A stretch of 35,664 nt of DNA. Origin: Clostridiales bacterium. GTDB taxonomy: Bacteria > Bacillota > Clostridia > Oscillospirales > Acutalibacteraceae. Location of the stretch: positions 1 to 35,664 of the forward strand of contig JAAYKB010000003.1 in assembly GCA_012522615.1 (NCBI GenBank), in the 5' to 3' direction. Of the stretch, positions 7,234-14,711 are shown piece by piece (within the stretch, counting starts at the first letter, position 1; every line of letters begins with the position of its first letter). Position numbers and translations under genes: made by a program. Under the pieces are notes generated by a model. The model searched no databases. It had not been told where the DNA came from and saw nothing but the letters and a program-made list of their open reading frames with translations.

Positions 7234-8964
7234 ATGAAGGTACTGGTTGTCGGCGGCGTCGCGGGAGGGGCGTCGGCGGCCGCACGCCTGAGAAGGCTTG
7301 ATGAAGCCGCCGAGATTGTGATGTTTGAGCGGGGGGAGTACATTTCGTTTGCAAACTGCGGTCTTCCGTACTATATCGGCGGGGAGATTGCCGATAAAGA
7401 GGACCTGACCCTGCAAACCCCCGAAAGCTTTAGCACCCGCTTTAATGTGGATGTCCGAATAATGAGCGAGGTCATATCGATTGACCGCGCGGCAAAGACG
7501 GTCACGGTCAGAAAGACCGATACCGGAGAAATATACAAGGAAGGTTATGACCGTCTGATTCTTTCGATGGGGGCATACCCTATCCTGCCCGGTATTGAGG
7601 GGGTGGGGTCGGATAAGGTGTTTACCCTCCGTAGTATCCCCAACGCCGTGAGAATCAAGAGCTATATTGACTCCTTGCAGTCGGCAGGCGGCGCGGAATC
7701 AGGGCATAAGAAATACAGTGCGGTTGTTGTCGGAGGTGGATATATCGGGGTCGAGATGTCCGAAAATCTGCATAAAGCCGGACTTTCGGTAACAATAGTC
7801 GAGATGGCGAACCAGGTGATTGCCCCGATTGACTACGATATGGCGTGTGAGGTGCACCGCCATATCGAGAGCAAGGGCGTCCGCCTTATGCTGGGCAATG
7901 CCATGCGGGCTATCAGCGATGACGGCGGCAATCTCCGTGTAAAGCTTGACAGCGGGGAGATTGAGGCGGATATGCTGATTATGGCGGTGGGGGTTTTGCC
8001 CGAAACCGCCATTGCGAGGGAGGCCGGTCTGGAGGTCAATTCCCGCGGCTCAATTGTGGTCAATTCAAAGATGCAGACCTCGGATCCGTCTATCTACGCC
8101 GTGGGGGACGCGGTTGAGGTGGTGGACTTTGTCACCGGGCAAAAAACCTTTGTCCCTCTTGCCGGCCCGGCAAACAAGCAGGGGAGGATTGCTGCCGACA
8201 ACATTTGCAATATCGAAAGCGAGTATACGGGCACCCAGGGCAGTGCTATACTGAAGGTGTTCGACCTCACCGTCGCCGCGACCGGAATAAACGAAAAAAC
8301 CGCTAAAAGGCTCGGGCTTGATTATGACAAATCCTTTACATACTCGCCCTCCCACGCCGGCTATTACCCCGGCGCCTCAAATATGACCATCAAGGTGTTG
8401 TTTGAAAGGCAGAGCGGCAAAATCCTGGGCGCCCAGATTGTGGGTTATGACGGGGTTGACAAGCGCTGCGACGTCATCGCGACCGCCATCAGGTTTGGGG
8501 CGACCGCATATGATTTGACAAGGCTGGAATTGTGCTATGCCCCGCCTTATTCCAGCGCAAAAGACCCGGTAAACATGGCGGGCTATGTTATCGAAAACCT
8601 GCTTGCCGGCAGAGTGCAGAATTTCCACTGGCACGATGTCGCCGGGCTGCCCCGCGACGGCAGCGTAACCCTGATTGATACCCGCAGCAGGAGTGAATAT
8701 AAAAAAGAGCATATTGACGGGTTTGTCAATATGCCTCTGGACGAGCTGCGCGGACGGATTGGTGAGCTTGATAAATCCAAGCCGGTTTATGTGACATGTC
8801 AGGTTGGCTTGCGCGGTTATATAGCCTGCCGGATTCTTTCCCAGAACGGCTTTGAGTGCTATAACCTAAGCGGGGGATACAGCCTGTATCGGTCAATTTT
8901 CGGCGAAAGCACCGCTTTGGATGAATCGGATGTGAATCCCGAAACACAGCTGCCTGAAAAATAA
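7234..8964 (+). CDS. CoA-disulfide reductase/NADH-dependent flavoprotein fused to rhodanese domain
   Basis: This is a FAD- and NAD(P)H-dependent pyridine nucleotide-disulfide oxidoreductase of the CoADR-rhodanese type (576 residues). The N-terminal dinucleotide fold is VVGGVAGGASAAARLRRL. The single active cysteine is Cys42 in FANCGLPYYIGG. A second nucleotide-binding loop is VVVGGGYIGVEM, and FAD contact is in YAVGDAVEV. The C-terminal rhodanese domain (about 475-560) has its catalytic loop at VTCQVGLRGY (Cys522). Relatives reduce CoA disulfide, persulfide or polysulfide. The exact substrate cannot be told. It shares the polyamine operon by position, 24 nt after nspC, and ends just before a terminator. 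The functional link to polyamines is not obvious, though thiol redox balance is possible. Confidence 0.88.
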   Translation: MKVLVVGGVAGGASAAARLRRLDEAAEIVMFERGEYISFANCGLPYYIGGEIADKEDLTLQTPESFSTRFNVDVRIMSEVISIDRAAKTVTVRKTDTGEIYKEGYDRLILSMGAYPILPGIEGVGSDKVFTLRSIPNAVRIKSYIDSLQSAGGAESGHKKYSAVVVGGGYIGVEMSENLHKAGLSVTIVEMANQVIAPIDYDMACEVHRHIESKGVRLMLGNAMRAISDDGGNLRVKLDSGEIEADMLIMAVGVLPETAIAREAGLEVNSRGSIVVNSKMQTSDPSIYAVGDAVEVVDFVTGQKTFVPLAGPANKQGRIAADNICNIESEYTGTQGSAILKVFDLTVAATGINEKTAKRLGLDYDKSFTYSPSHAGYYPGASNMTIKVLFERQSGKILGAQIVGYDGVDKRCDVIATAIRFGATAYDLTRLELCYAPPYSSAKDPVNMAGYVIENLLAGRVQNFHWHDVAGLPRDGSVTLIDTRSRSEYKKEHIDGFVNMPLDELRGRIGELDKSKPVYVTCQVGLRGYIACRILSQNGFECYNLSGGYSLYRSIFGESTALDESDVNPETQLPEK

Positions 8965-8990
8965 ATATCTATATCAAAAACATAAGTAAA

Positions 8991-9022
8991 GAGGTGGCAA
9001 CATATGGCCGCCTCGTTTTTTT
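8991..9022 (+). terminator. Rho-independent terminator of the polyamine operon
   Basis: GAGGTGGC (8991-8998) pairs with GCCGCCTC (9007-9014) with one G-U pair, followed by a G and seven T residues. It lies 27 nt after the CoADR-rhodanese stop. Confidence 0.85.
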
Positions 9023-9031
9023 GTCTGCCCG

Positions 9032-9060
9032 TTCACCCCTGCCGCGCCGGAGCATACTAT
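9032..9060 (+). promoter_or_regulatory. Possible promoter of the cupin gene
   Basis: TTCACC and TACTAT are spaced by 17 nt just downstream of the operon terminator. The match is moderate, but the gene needs its own promoter here. Confidence 0.35.
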
Positions 9061-9091
9061 GGTATTAAAGTATATGAAAGGAAGGATTGTA

Positions 9092-9571
9092 ATGGGTTAT
9101 CGTCGAGGAGATTATTATGATGATACGGCAGGGAATATGGATTATACAAGACCGATGCCAAGATCGAGCGATTACGGTCCCAACCCCTTTGTGGTGAACA
9201 TCCGGGGCGCCGCCTTGAAAAACAACTATTTCAGGACCGCCCTGTGGACAGGCGACCACCTGCAGTTGACCTTAATGAGTATCCGGCCGGGGGAGGATAT
9301 CGGTCTGGAAATCCATCCCGAGCTTGACCAGTTTTTGCGGGTTGAACAGGGTCAGGGGGTTGTATTTATGGGGGATGACAGGGATAGACTGACGTATCGG
9401 CAAAGGGTTTATGATGATTATGTAATATTAATACCCGCCGGAACGTGGCACAACCTTGTCAATACCGGACGCCAGCCGTTGAAATTGTATTCGATTTATG
9501 CTCCGCCCGCCCACCCGTTTGGTACGGTTCATGTCACCAAGCGGGACGCCGAAGAGGCTCACGGCTATTAA
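9092..9571 (+). CDS. Single-domain cupin protein
   Basis: This is a 159-residue protein with one cupin beta-barrel (about 55-145). The metal-binding pattern is visible as IGLEIHPELDQFLRVEQGQG, followed by PAGTWHNLVNTG. Proteins of this kind in Clostridia are often annotated as mannose-6-phosphate isomerase-like cupins. The substrate is unknown, and enzyme activity should not be assumed. The N-terminal 40 residues are polar, rich in Tyr/Asp/Arg and probably flexible. I chose ATG 9092 because AAGGAAGGA lies just upstream. The track's 9059 start has no ribosome site. It appears to be a single-gene transcript between a terminator and the next promoter. Confidence 0.8.
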   Translation: MGYRRGDYYDDTAGNMDYTRPMPRSSDYGPNPFVVNIRGAALKNNYFRTALWTGDHLQLTLMSIRPGEDIGLEIHPELDQFLRVEQGQGVVFMGDDRDRLTYRQRVYDDYVILIPAGTWHNLVNTGRQPLKLYSIYAPPAHPFGTVHVTKRDAEEAHGY

Positions 9572-9623
9572 AGGCGTGATTTTTAGTTTTTTATAAACAT
9601 ATTTGTTTCCTGCGGTAAATTTA

Positions 9624-9652
9624 TTGACATTTTTCTTTTTCGGTTGTAAAAT
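9624..9652 (+). promoter_or_regulatory. Promoter of the cobalamin-riboswitch transcript
   Basis: TTGACA (9624-9629) and TAAAAT (9647-9652) are spaced by 17 nt. Transcription would start about 15-20 nt before the riboswitch aptamer. Confidence 0.75.
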
Positions 9653-9675
9653 CTAACTGATTTCCAGAGTCATGA

Positions 9676-9828
9676 GTACAGGTGCCCGGAAACCGGGAGA
9701 ATAGGGAAGCGGGTGAAAATCCCGCGCGGTCCCGCCGCTGTAAAAAGCTGAAACGGTCTTCATAATGTCACTGGAGGAATCCGGGAAGACGAAAGACCGT
9801 AGCTTTGAGCCAGAAGACCTGCCTGTAC
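9676..9828 (+). ncRNA. Cobalamin (vitamin B12) riboswitch aptamer
   Basis: The class signature is clear: GGGAAGCGGGTGAAAATCCC, then GCGGTCCCGCCGCTGT, and the B12 box AGCCAGAAGACCTGCC near the 3' end. The closing stem pairs GTACAGG (9676-9682) with CCTGTAC (9822-9828). It should bind a cobalamin and lower expression of the two downstream genes when B12 is plentiful. Confidence 0.95.
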
Positions 9829-9927
9829 CGGAATGTCCCCCTCTACGGAAGATAGAGTCGGCGTGAGGACAACAGATGTGTGTTGCATATCGATTTTTGC
9901 ATAACATCTGCGGTAAAATGTCACCGT

Positions 9928-9963
9928 GCTGTCTGCTCTTTCGAGTGGGCAGCTTTTCTTTTT
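9928..9963 (+). terminator. Expression-platform terminator of the cobalamin riboswitch
   Basis: GCTGTCTGCTC (9928-9938) pairs along its full length, with G-U pairs, with GAGTGGGCAGC (9943-9953) around a TTTC loop. TTTTCTTTTT follows. It lies about 100 nt after the aptamer and 67 nt before the next start codon, so control by transcription termination is likely. Upstream pairing of CAGATGT with ACATCTG (about 9873-9908) is a candidate competing structure. Confidence 0.75.
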
Positions 9964-10030
9964 CTAAGGGGAATGGAAATCAAGTATTATGGGAGCTTCA
10001 CTCCCCATAAAAGGAAAGGATGGATTTACC

Positions 10031-10453
10031 ATGGGAAAAACACGTAATCACAACACAAAAATCATCATCATCTCAATCGTCGCACTTGTCGTACTGGCTA
10101 CTGCATTCTTTGCCGTGTATCAGTTACTGCGCCCGAAGGGCGTCGAAGGCACGAAGACATTTCATTTGAATGTCATTGTCAACAATGAAACCATAAAATC
10201 GGGATATTTCCGTACCGATGCCGAGTATCTGAGGCAGGCGCTGGAGGAAGAGGATTTAATCAAAGGCAATGAAGGAACATATGGATTGTGGATTACGACT
10301 GTGGCAGGTCGGACGGCGGACAGTGACAAAGAGGAATGGTGGAGTCTTTATAAAAACGGCGAAATGTCTATGACCGGCGTTGACGACACGCCGATTGAGG
10401 ATGGCGACCGTATCGAGTTCAGGTTGATGGTCGGGTATAATGATGCCGAGTGA
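10031..10453 (+). CDS. Membrane-anchored DUF4430-like (transcobalamin C-terminal-like) protein
   Basis: This 140-residue protein has one N-terminal membrane segment (about 10-32) and an extracytoplasmic domain with the pattern of DUF4430: a small beta-grasp-like domain with WITTVAGRTAD, WWSLYKNGEMSMTGVDD and IEDGDRIEFRLM. Pfam relates DUF4430 to the C-terminal domain of animal transcobalamin. Together with the B12 riboswitch upstream, this suggests a surface cobalamin or corrinoid capture protein. That role is inferred. I chose ATG 10031 because AAAGGA lies 10 nt upstream. The track's 9989 start has no ribosome site. The stop codon overlaps the start of the ECF component gene, so the two are probably translated together. 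Confidence 0.82.
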   Translation: MGKTRNHNTKIIIISIVALVVLATAFFAVYQLLRPKGVEGTKTFHLNVIVNNETIKSGYFRTDAEYLRQALEEEDLIKGNEGTYGLWITTVAGRTADSDKEEWWSLYKNGEMSMTGVDDTPIEDGDRIEFRLMVGYNDAE

Positions 10454-10967
10454 TAATAATACGGATGGTTTAAGGCGTTTTAGAAACGCAGGGAACAATG
10501 TTGCCGTACTTGCCGTCTGCGCCGCCATTATGTTTGTCCAACAAGTTGCACTGGCAGGTTTGCCTAACATTGAACTGGTGTCACTGCTGGTCATTGTATA
10601 TGCTTATACTTTCCGATTTAAATCGCTGAGCATAATATATGTTTTTGTCTTGATGGAGGGCGTGTACTATGGATTCCATATATGGTGGGTCTCCTACCTG
10701 TATGTCTGGACGATTCTGGCTCTTATAGTCATAGCCTTGCGCGCGGTTAAATCTTCACTCGTTTTGGCGGCAATCTCCGGAATGTTCGGATTGTGCTTTG
10801 GCGCACTATGCTCCATTCCATACCTTGTTACCGGCGGACCGGCCATGGCCATAGCCTACTGGGTAAGCGGCATTCCGTTTGACCTTATTCATTGCGCCAG
10901 CAACTTTATCTTATGTCTGTTGTTGTGGAAACCGCTGATAAAGCTGATTAACAAAATATTAGTATAA
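10440..10967 (+). CDS. ECF transporter substrate-binding (S) component, probably for cobalamin
   Basis: This is a 175-residue integral membrane protein with about five or six hydrophobic helices (roughly 20-45, 50-65, 68-85, 88-120 and 122-165). Its size and layout fit S components of energy-coupling-factor vitamin importers. The B12 riboswitch and the fused-in-order DUF4430 partner point to a corrinoid as substrate. No EcfA or EcfT gene lies in the window, so it would use a shared energizing module encoded elsewhere (group II arrangement). ATG 10440 overlaps the upstream gene by 14 nt and has only a weak ribosome site, consistent with coupling. The substrate is inferred from regulation and not from motif. 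Confidence 0.72.
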   Translation: MMPSDNNTDGLRRFRNAGNNVAVLAVCAAIMFVQQVALAGLPNIELVSLLVIVYAYTFRFKSLSIIYVFVLMEGVYYGFHIWWVSYLYVWTILALIVIALRAVKSSLVLAAISGMFGLCFGALCSIPYLVTGGPAMAIAYWVSGIPFDLIHCASNFILCLLLWKPLIKLINKILV

Positions 10968-11023
10968 TCAGCTCCGCGGAGGTTTTGTAGGTGGGATTAT
11001 TATATTAATGAATAACCGGAGTA

Positions 11024-11082
11024 TCTAATACCAATCTCAAGCAAGAAAGTAGTCTGATTGTCTAATTGAGATTGGTATTAGA
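11024..11082. repeat. 16-bp perfect inverted repeat, MITE-like or terminator
   Basis: TCTAATACCAATCTCA (11024-11039) is the exact reverse complement of 11067-11082, with a 27-nt spacer. TTTT follows on the plus strand, so it might end the ECF transcript. The arms are AT-rich and long for a terminator, which also fits the termini of a small non-autonomous mobile element. Confidence 0.6.
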
Positions 11083-11110
11083 TTTTCGGTTTTGAGGCTT
11101 TGGTTTGTCT

Positions 11111-11148
11111 GCCAGAAAAATTTGACCCTGCCAGAAAAATTTGACCCT
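11111..11148. repeat. Exact 19-bp tandem direct repeat
   Basis: GCCAGAAAAATTTGACCCT occurs twice without a gap (11111-11129 and 11130-11148), between the inverted repeat and the tRNA promoter. Multiple short repeats of this kind are found at the ends of IS21-type elements and as binding sites. No transposase is present here. Confidence 0.75.
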
Positions 11149-11154
11149 CGGCAC

Positions 11155-11183
11155 TTGATTTTTCGACGCTTATATTGTATACT
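11155..11183 (+). promoter_or_regulatory. Promoter of tRNA-Leu
   Basis: TTGATT and TATACT are spaced by 17 nt, about 20 nt before the tRNA 5' end. The -35 starts 6 nt after the tandem repeat. Confidence 0.65.
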
Positions 11184-11203
11184 TTTCATCGGCTCGAAAT
11201 TAT

Positions 11204-11290
11204 GCCGGTGTGATGGAATTGGCAGACGTGCTGGACTCAAAATCCAGTGGTGGCGACACCGTGCCGGTTCGACCCCGGCCACCGGCACCA
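11204..11290 (+). tRNA. tRNA-Leu (anticodon CAA)
   Basis: Acceptor arms GCCGGTG and CACCGGC pair fully. The anticodon loop CTCAAAA is held by CTGGA/TCCAG, giving anticodon CAA. A long variable arm (TGGTGGCGACACCG) is present as expected for leucine tRNA. The T loop GTTCGACCC is canonical and CCA is encoded at 11288-11290. Confidence 0.96.
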
Positions 11291-11331
11291 AACCCGCTGG
11301 CCCTTGATATATCAAGGGCCAGCGGGTTTTT
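11291..11331 (+). terminator. Terminator of tRNA-Leu
   Basis: A 38-nt perfect palindrome starting AACCCGCTGGCCC begins immediately after the CCA end and is followed by T residues. Confidence 0.9.
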
Positions 11332-11340
11332 GGTTGGGGC

Positions 11341-11359
11341 CCCCCGACTGTGTCGGGGG
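11341..11359. other. Short GC hairpin after the tRNA terminator
   Basis: CCCCCGAC and GTCGGGGG form an 8-bp stem around TGT. No T tract follows on either strand. Apart from this and the ylxM promoter, I see nothing else between the tRNA and ylxM. Confidence 0.4.
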
Positions 11360-11444
11360 TTCGGGTAGAGCTTTGGCATTCCATAAGAAAACTCCTTTTA
11401 TTTAGAGATGTTATAACAAAATTTAAAAAGTAATGTTTTTGGTA

Positions 11445-11473
11445 TTGACAAAAATGAAAATCGGGTGTATAAT
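11445..11473 (+). promoter_or_regulatory. Strong promoter of ylxM-ffh
   Basis: Perfect TTGACA and TATAAT hexamers are spaced by 17 nt. The leader that follows folds into a hairpin, TCTGCAACGCA with TGCGTT...TTGCAGA, at about 11500-11532. Confidence 0.85.
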
Positions 11474-11578
11474 TTGCTGTAAAGTGAAAGTCTTTACAGT
11501 TCTGCAACGCAATGTGCGTTGCGTATTGCAGATTGTTTAAGTACTAAATAATACTCGGCGGGAAAGGATGGTTATGGC

Positions 11579-11944
11579 ATGGCAAAGAATATGGAGATTT
11601 CGCTGCTTTTTGATTTTTACGGTGATATGCTGACAGAAAAACAGCGGGACATGATTGAATACTATTATAACGATGACCTTTCCCTTGCAGAGATTGCAGA
11701 AAATGTGGGTATTACCCGTCAGGGTGTCCGGGATTCGATAAAACGCGCCGAAATCCAGCTTCTTGAGATGGAGGAGCGGCTCGGGCTTGTTCGTCGGTTC
11801 AACGAAATGAAAAACGGCTTTGAATCCATCAGGGTTGCTGCCAGCGACATACGGGAGTTGAACCAACGCGCCGGATATTCCCGTGATATTGAAGAAAGGG
11901 CTTCGCGGATACTTGAGGTATCACGCCGCCTGTGCGAGATATAG
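11579..11944 (+). CDS. ylxM: YlxM/p13 family protein, SRP-associated
   Basis: This is a 121-residue UPF0122-family protein with a sigma-70 region 4-like helix-turn-helix (about 20-65): LTEKQRDMIEYYYNDDLSLAEIAENVGITRQGVRDSIKR. In Gram-positive bacteria ylxM is encoded just upstream of ffh, and YlxM binds the SRP complex and stimulates its GTPase activity. The same order is seen here, with ffh 64 nt downstream. GGAAAGGA lies 10 nt before ATG 11579. The nearby ATG 11574 is out of frame. Despite the helix-turn-helix fold, a transcription role should not be assumed. Confidence 0.9.
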   Translation: MAKNMEISLLFDFYGDMLTEKQRDMIEYYYNDDLSLAEIAENVGITRQGVRDSIKRAEIQLLEMEERLGLVRRFNEMKNGFESIRVAASDIRELNQRAGYSRDIEERASRILEVSRRLCEI

Positions 11945-12008
11945 CAGTACTGATTTCTATTGCTTATAAACTGTTTCTATATATTTATAAAGCCTAAGGA
12001 GGGTAACC

Positions 12009-13367
12009 GTGGCATTTGAAGGTCTTTCCGAAAAACTTACCGCCGCCTTTAAACGGCTGCGCTCCAAAGGAAAGTTAAGTGAATCAGACGTCAAGGAGGC
12101 CATGCGGGAGGTTCGTCTTGCCCTTCTGGAGGCTGATGTAAACTATAAGGTAGCCAAGGATTTTACCTCCGCCGTGACGGAGCGTGCCGTCGGTTCCCAG
12201 GTGATGGAGAGTCTTACTCCGGCTCAGATGGTTGTCAAGATTGTCAATGAAGAGCTTTGTGCTTTAATGGGCGGACAGGCCTCAAGGCTTGCTTCTGCCA
12301 ACCGTCCGCCCTGTATTATTATGATGTGCGGGCTTCAGGGTTCCGGTAAAACCACCCACTCCGGCAAGCTTGGCAAGATGCTGAAATCTCAGGGCCACAG
12401 GCCGTTGCTGGTCGCCTGTGACGTATATCGCCCCGCTGCCATCAAACAGCTTGAGGTTGTGGGGGAAAAGGCCGGCGTGCCGGTTTTTCAAATGGGCAAT
12501 GCCAATCCGATTGATATTGCGCACAAAGCCGTTGCACATGCACGCGATTACGGAAATGACTATGTTATCCTTGATACTGCGGGTCGGCTCCATATTGACG
12601 AACAGCTTATGGAGGAACTTAAAAACATTAAATCGGCTGTAAAGCCGCATGAGATACTATTTGTTGTGGATGCCATGACGGGTCAGGACGCGGTTAACGC
12701 GGCCTCGGCATTTAACGACGCGCTTGGAATAGACGGGGTTATACTGACCAAGCTGGACGGCGATACCCGCGGAGGCGCGGCACTCTCGGTACGGGCGGTC
12801 ACCGGCAAGCCGATAAAGTTTGCGGGAATCGGTGAAAAGCTGGACGACCTTGAAGTGTTTCATCCCGAACGTATGGCATCCCGTATCCTCGGTATGGGCG
12901 ATGTCCTCTCGCTGATTGAGAAAGCCGAACAGCAGATAGACGCCAACCAGGCGGAAGAACTCGCCCGTAAAATGAGGGAAAACAAGTTTGACTTTAATGA
13001 TATGCTGGATCAGTTCCGCCAGATTAGCAAGATGGGCGACCTCAAGGGTATGCTTTCCATGATACCCGGAATCGGAAATCAGCTCAAAAATGTGGACATT
13101 GACGAGCGGCAGATGGCACGGGTTGAAGCGATAATACTCTCGATGACGCCGCAAGAAAGATCAAAGCCCGATCTTATCAATCCGTCCAGAAAAAGGCGGA
13201 TTGCCGCGGGTTGCGGCATGAAGGTCGAGGACGTCAACCGACTGATTAAACAGTATGAGTCCATGCGTCAGATGATGAAGCAGATGAAGAATATGGGGAG
13301 AAAAGGCATGCGCGGAATACCGCGTATCCCTCAGATGCCCCCAATGGGCGGAAGACGCGGATTTTAG
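12009..13367 (+). CDS. ffh: Signal recognition particle GTPase Ffh (SRP54)
   Basis: This GTPase targets nascent membrane and secreted proteins to the FtsY receptor with SRP RNA. The 452-residue protein has the N domain (1-90) and a G domain with GLQGSGKTTHSGKL (P-loop), DVYRPAAIKQL, ILDTAGRLHID (G3) and LTKLDGDTRGGAALS (G4). The Met-rich M domain follows and ends in MMKQMKNMGRKGMRG. It starts with GTG 12009, 5 nt after an AAGGAGGG ribosome site. It is cotranscribed with ylxM upstream and rpsP downstream, the usual Firmicute order. No SRP RNA gene was seen in the window. Confidence 0.98.
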   Translation: MAFEGLSEKLTAAFKRLRSKGKLSESDVKEAMREVRLALLEADVNYKVAKDFTSAVTERAVGSQVMESLTPAQMVVKIVNEELCALMGGQASRLASANRPPCIIMMCGLQGSGKTTHSGKLGKMLKSQGHRPLLVACDVYRPAAIKQLEVVGEKAGVPVFQMGNANPIDIAHKAVAHARDYGNDYVILDTAGRLHIDEQLMEELKNIKSAVKPHEILFVVDAMTGQDAVNAASAFNDALGIDGVILTKLDGDTRGGAALSVRAVTGKPIKFAGIGEKLDDLEVFHPERMASRILGMGDVLSLIEKAEQQIDANQAEELARKMRENKFDFNDMLDQFRQISKMGDLKGMLSMIPGIGNQLKNVDIDERQMARVEAIILSMTPQERSKPDLINPSRKRRIAAGCGMKVEDVNRLIKQYESMRQMMKQMKNMGRKGMRGIPRIPQMPPMGGRRGF

Positions 13368-13445
13368 TTTTTAATATTGTATTCTGCCAATGAGGTATGT
13401 CCTTGCTGGTTGAAGATAAAGTTGAGAAATTTTGGAGGTAAGCAA

Positions 13446-13691
13446 ATGGCAGTCAAGATTAGGCTTCGCAGAATGGGTGCGAAGAAAAGCCCTTTTTATC
13501 GAATTGTTGTAGCGGATTCACGTTATCCCAGAGATGGCCGTTTTATAGAGGAAATCGGTTTTTATAATCCTCTGTCAGAACCGGTTGAGATAAAGGTTGA
13601 TTCCGAAAAAGCAAAGAAATGGATTTCAAACGGTGCGCAGCCTACAGATACCGTTAGAGCACTTCTAAAAAGGGCGGGAATTGAGTATTAG
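13446..13691 (+). CDS. rpsP: 30S ribosomal protein S16
   Basis: This is an 81-residue small-subunit protein with the family opening [26 protein letters not shown] and the later GFYNPL and [17 protein letters not shown] lies 9 nt before ATG 13446. The track's start at 13377 is too early. It follows ffh by 78 nt and precedes khpA by 105 nt, as in Bacillus. Confidence 0.98.
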   Translation: MAVKIRLRRMGAKKSPFYRIVVADSRYPRDGRFIEEIGFYNPLSEPVEIKVDSEKAKKWISNGAQPTDTVRALLKRAGIEY

Positions 13692-13796
13692 ACAAGGCGC
13701 GCCCGGGTTTCCGGACGCTTTGAGGAGTATGTGTGAGAGTCTGAGCGGCAAGGATTATTCCGCATACTTCTTCTGCAAAGAAGGGGGTTATTGGTT

Positions 13797-14030
13797 ATGA
13801 ACGAACTATTGGCATCAATCGCAAAAGGTCTTGTTGAGGATCCCGACGCAGTAGTCGTGAAACAAGACGAGCCGGCCGAAGACGGTACCATTGTGTTCCA
13901 CCTTCATGTTGCGCCCGATGACATGGGACGTGTAATCGGAAAACAGGGTCGCATTGCCAAAGCGATTCGTACTGTTATGCGTGCTGCCGCTACCCGCCGG
14001 GAAACCCGGGTATCCGTGGAAATCGACTGA
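13797..14030 (+). CDS. khpA: KhpA, KH-domain RNA-binding protein
   Basis: This 77-residue protein consists of one KH domain with the RNA-binding loop VIGKQGRIAKAIRTVMRAAA. KhpA (YlqC) forms a complex with KhpB in Gram-positive bacteria and binds many RNAs; it affects cell size and division in Streptococcus pneumoniae. AAGGGGG lies 9 nt before ATG 13797. The track's TTG 13791 is two codons early. rimM, trmD and rplS normally follow in Firmicutes, but here a terminator and a thioesterase follow instead. Confidence 0.93.
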   Translation: MNELLASIAKGLVEDPDAVVVKQDEPAEDGTIVFHLHVAPDDMGRVIGKQGRIAKAIRTVMRAAATRRETRVSVEID

Positions 14031-14052
14031 ATTACTTATGACCCGCGGAAAA

Positions 14053-14093
14053 ACTAAAAAAGCTGTCGCAATACAAGCGGCAGTTTTTTTAGT
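14053..14093 (+). terminator. Terminator after khpA
   Basis: CTGTCGC pairs with GCGGCAG around AATACAA, extended by A/T pairing, and followed by seven T residues. The A tract on the 5' side would let it work in both directions. Confidence 0.85.
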
Positions 14094-14202
14094 TAGCGGT
14101 ATATTATTGTTGGTGCGCGGCAAACGCGATAATCTAATAAAATAATGTTTATTTTGTAATGCTGATGGTCTATAGGGATAACAGAAAAGGTGGGGATATT
14201 CT

Positions 14203-14682
14203 TTGGAAAGAAATGAATCAAAGTTTGTTTCGGATTCGCGTACCCAGCAGGTTCAAATTGTACTTCCGCAGCATGCCAATGCCTATAAACGCCTATTCGG
14301 CGGTGTGCTGATGCAATGGATTGACATTACGGCGGCGGTTACGGCCAGACGTCATTCCTGCACAGAGGTTACCACTGTCCGGATTGATACGCTTGATTTT
14401 GTGGCTCCGGCCTATGTCGGGAGCACCGTTTTGCTTGAGGGATGCATTACGCATGTCGGCAACACATCAATGGAGGTACGGGTTGACACCTATGTGGAAT
14501 CGCTTGACGGAAACCGTGAACATGTCAACCGCGCCTATGTTGTGATGGTGGCGCTGGACGATCAGGGTAAGCCTGTCAAGGTCCCCGGCCTCATTCCGGT
14601 AAGCGACGAGGAAAAGGCCGAATGGGAGGCCGGCGAAAAAAGACGCATGCTTCGTAAACAGCGGCGGGAGGAAAAATATTAA
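14203..14682 (+). CDS. Hotdog-fold acyl-CoA thioesterase (YciA/BACH type)
   Basis: This 159-residue protein is a cytosolic acyl-CoA hydrolase by family. The hotdog domain spans about 12-130. The characteristic opening PQHANAYKRLFGGVLMQWIDITAA corresponds to the active-site helix region, and VRIDTLDFVAPAYVGS to the central strand. TTG 14203 is the likely start, 7-8 nt after AAAGGTGGGG. The C-terminal tail (135-159) is highly charged, rich in Arg/Lys/Glu. It is a single gene flanked by terminators. Substrate chain length cannot be judged from the sequence. Confidence 0.87.
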   Translation: MERNESKFVSDSRTQQVQIVLPQHANAYKRLFGGVLMQWIDITAAVTARRHSCTEVTTVRIDTLDFVAPAYVGSTVLLEGCITHVGNTSMEVRVDTYVESLDGNREHVNRAYVVMVALDDQGKPVKVPGLIPVSDEEKAEWEAGEKRRMLRKQRREEKY

Positions 14683-14707
14683 GCCCATCGGCTCAGCCGA
14701 TGGGCTT
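14681..14707. terminator. Bidirectional terminator between thioesterase and ABC exporter operon
   Basis: A perfect 12-bp stem, AAGCCCATCGGC with its complement, encloses TCA. It overlaps the thioesterase stop codon and ends 4 nt before the end of the convergent permease gene. The T tracts are short on both sides. Confidence 0.7.
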
Positions 14708-14711
14708 TGAC

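Noticed and set aside
10968-11000. CTCCGCGGAG palindrome followed by GTTTTG as terminator of the ECF gene
   Set aside because: A perfect 10-nt palindrome leaves no loop and the T tract is short.
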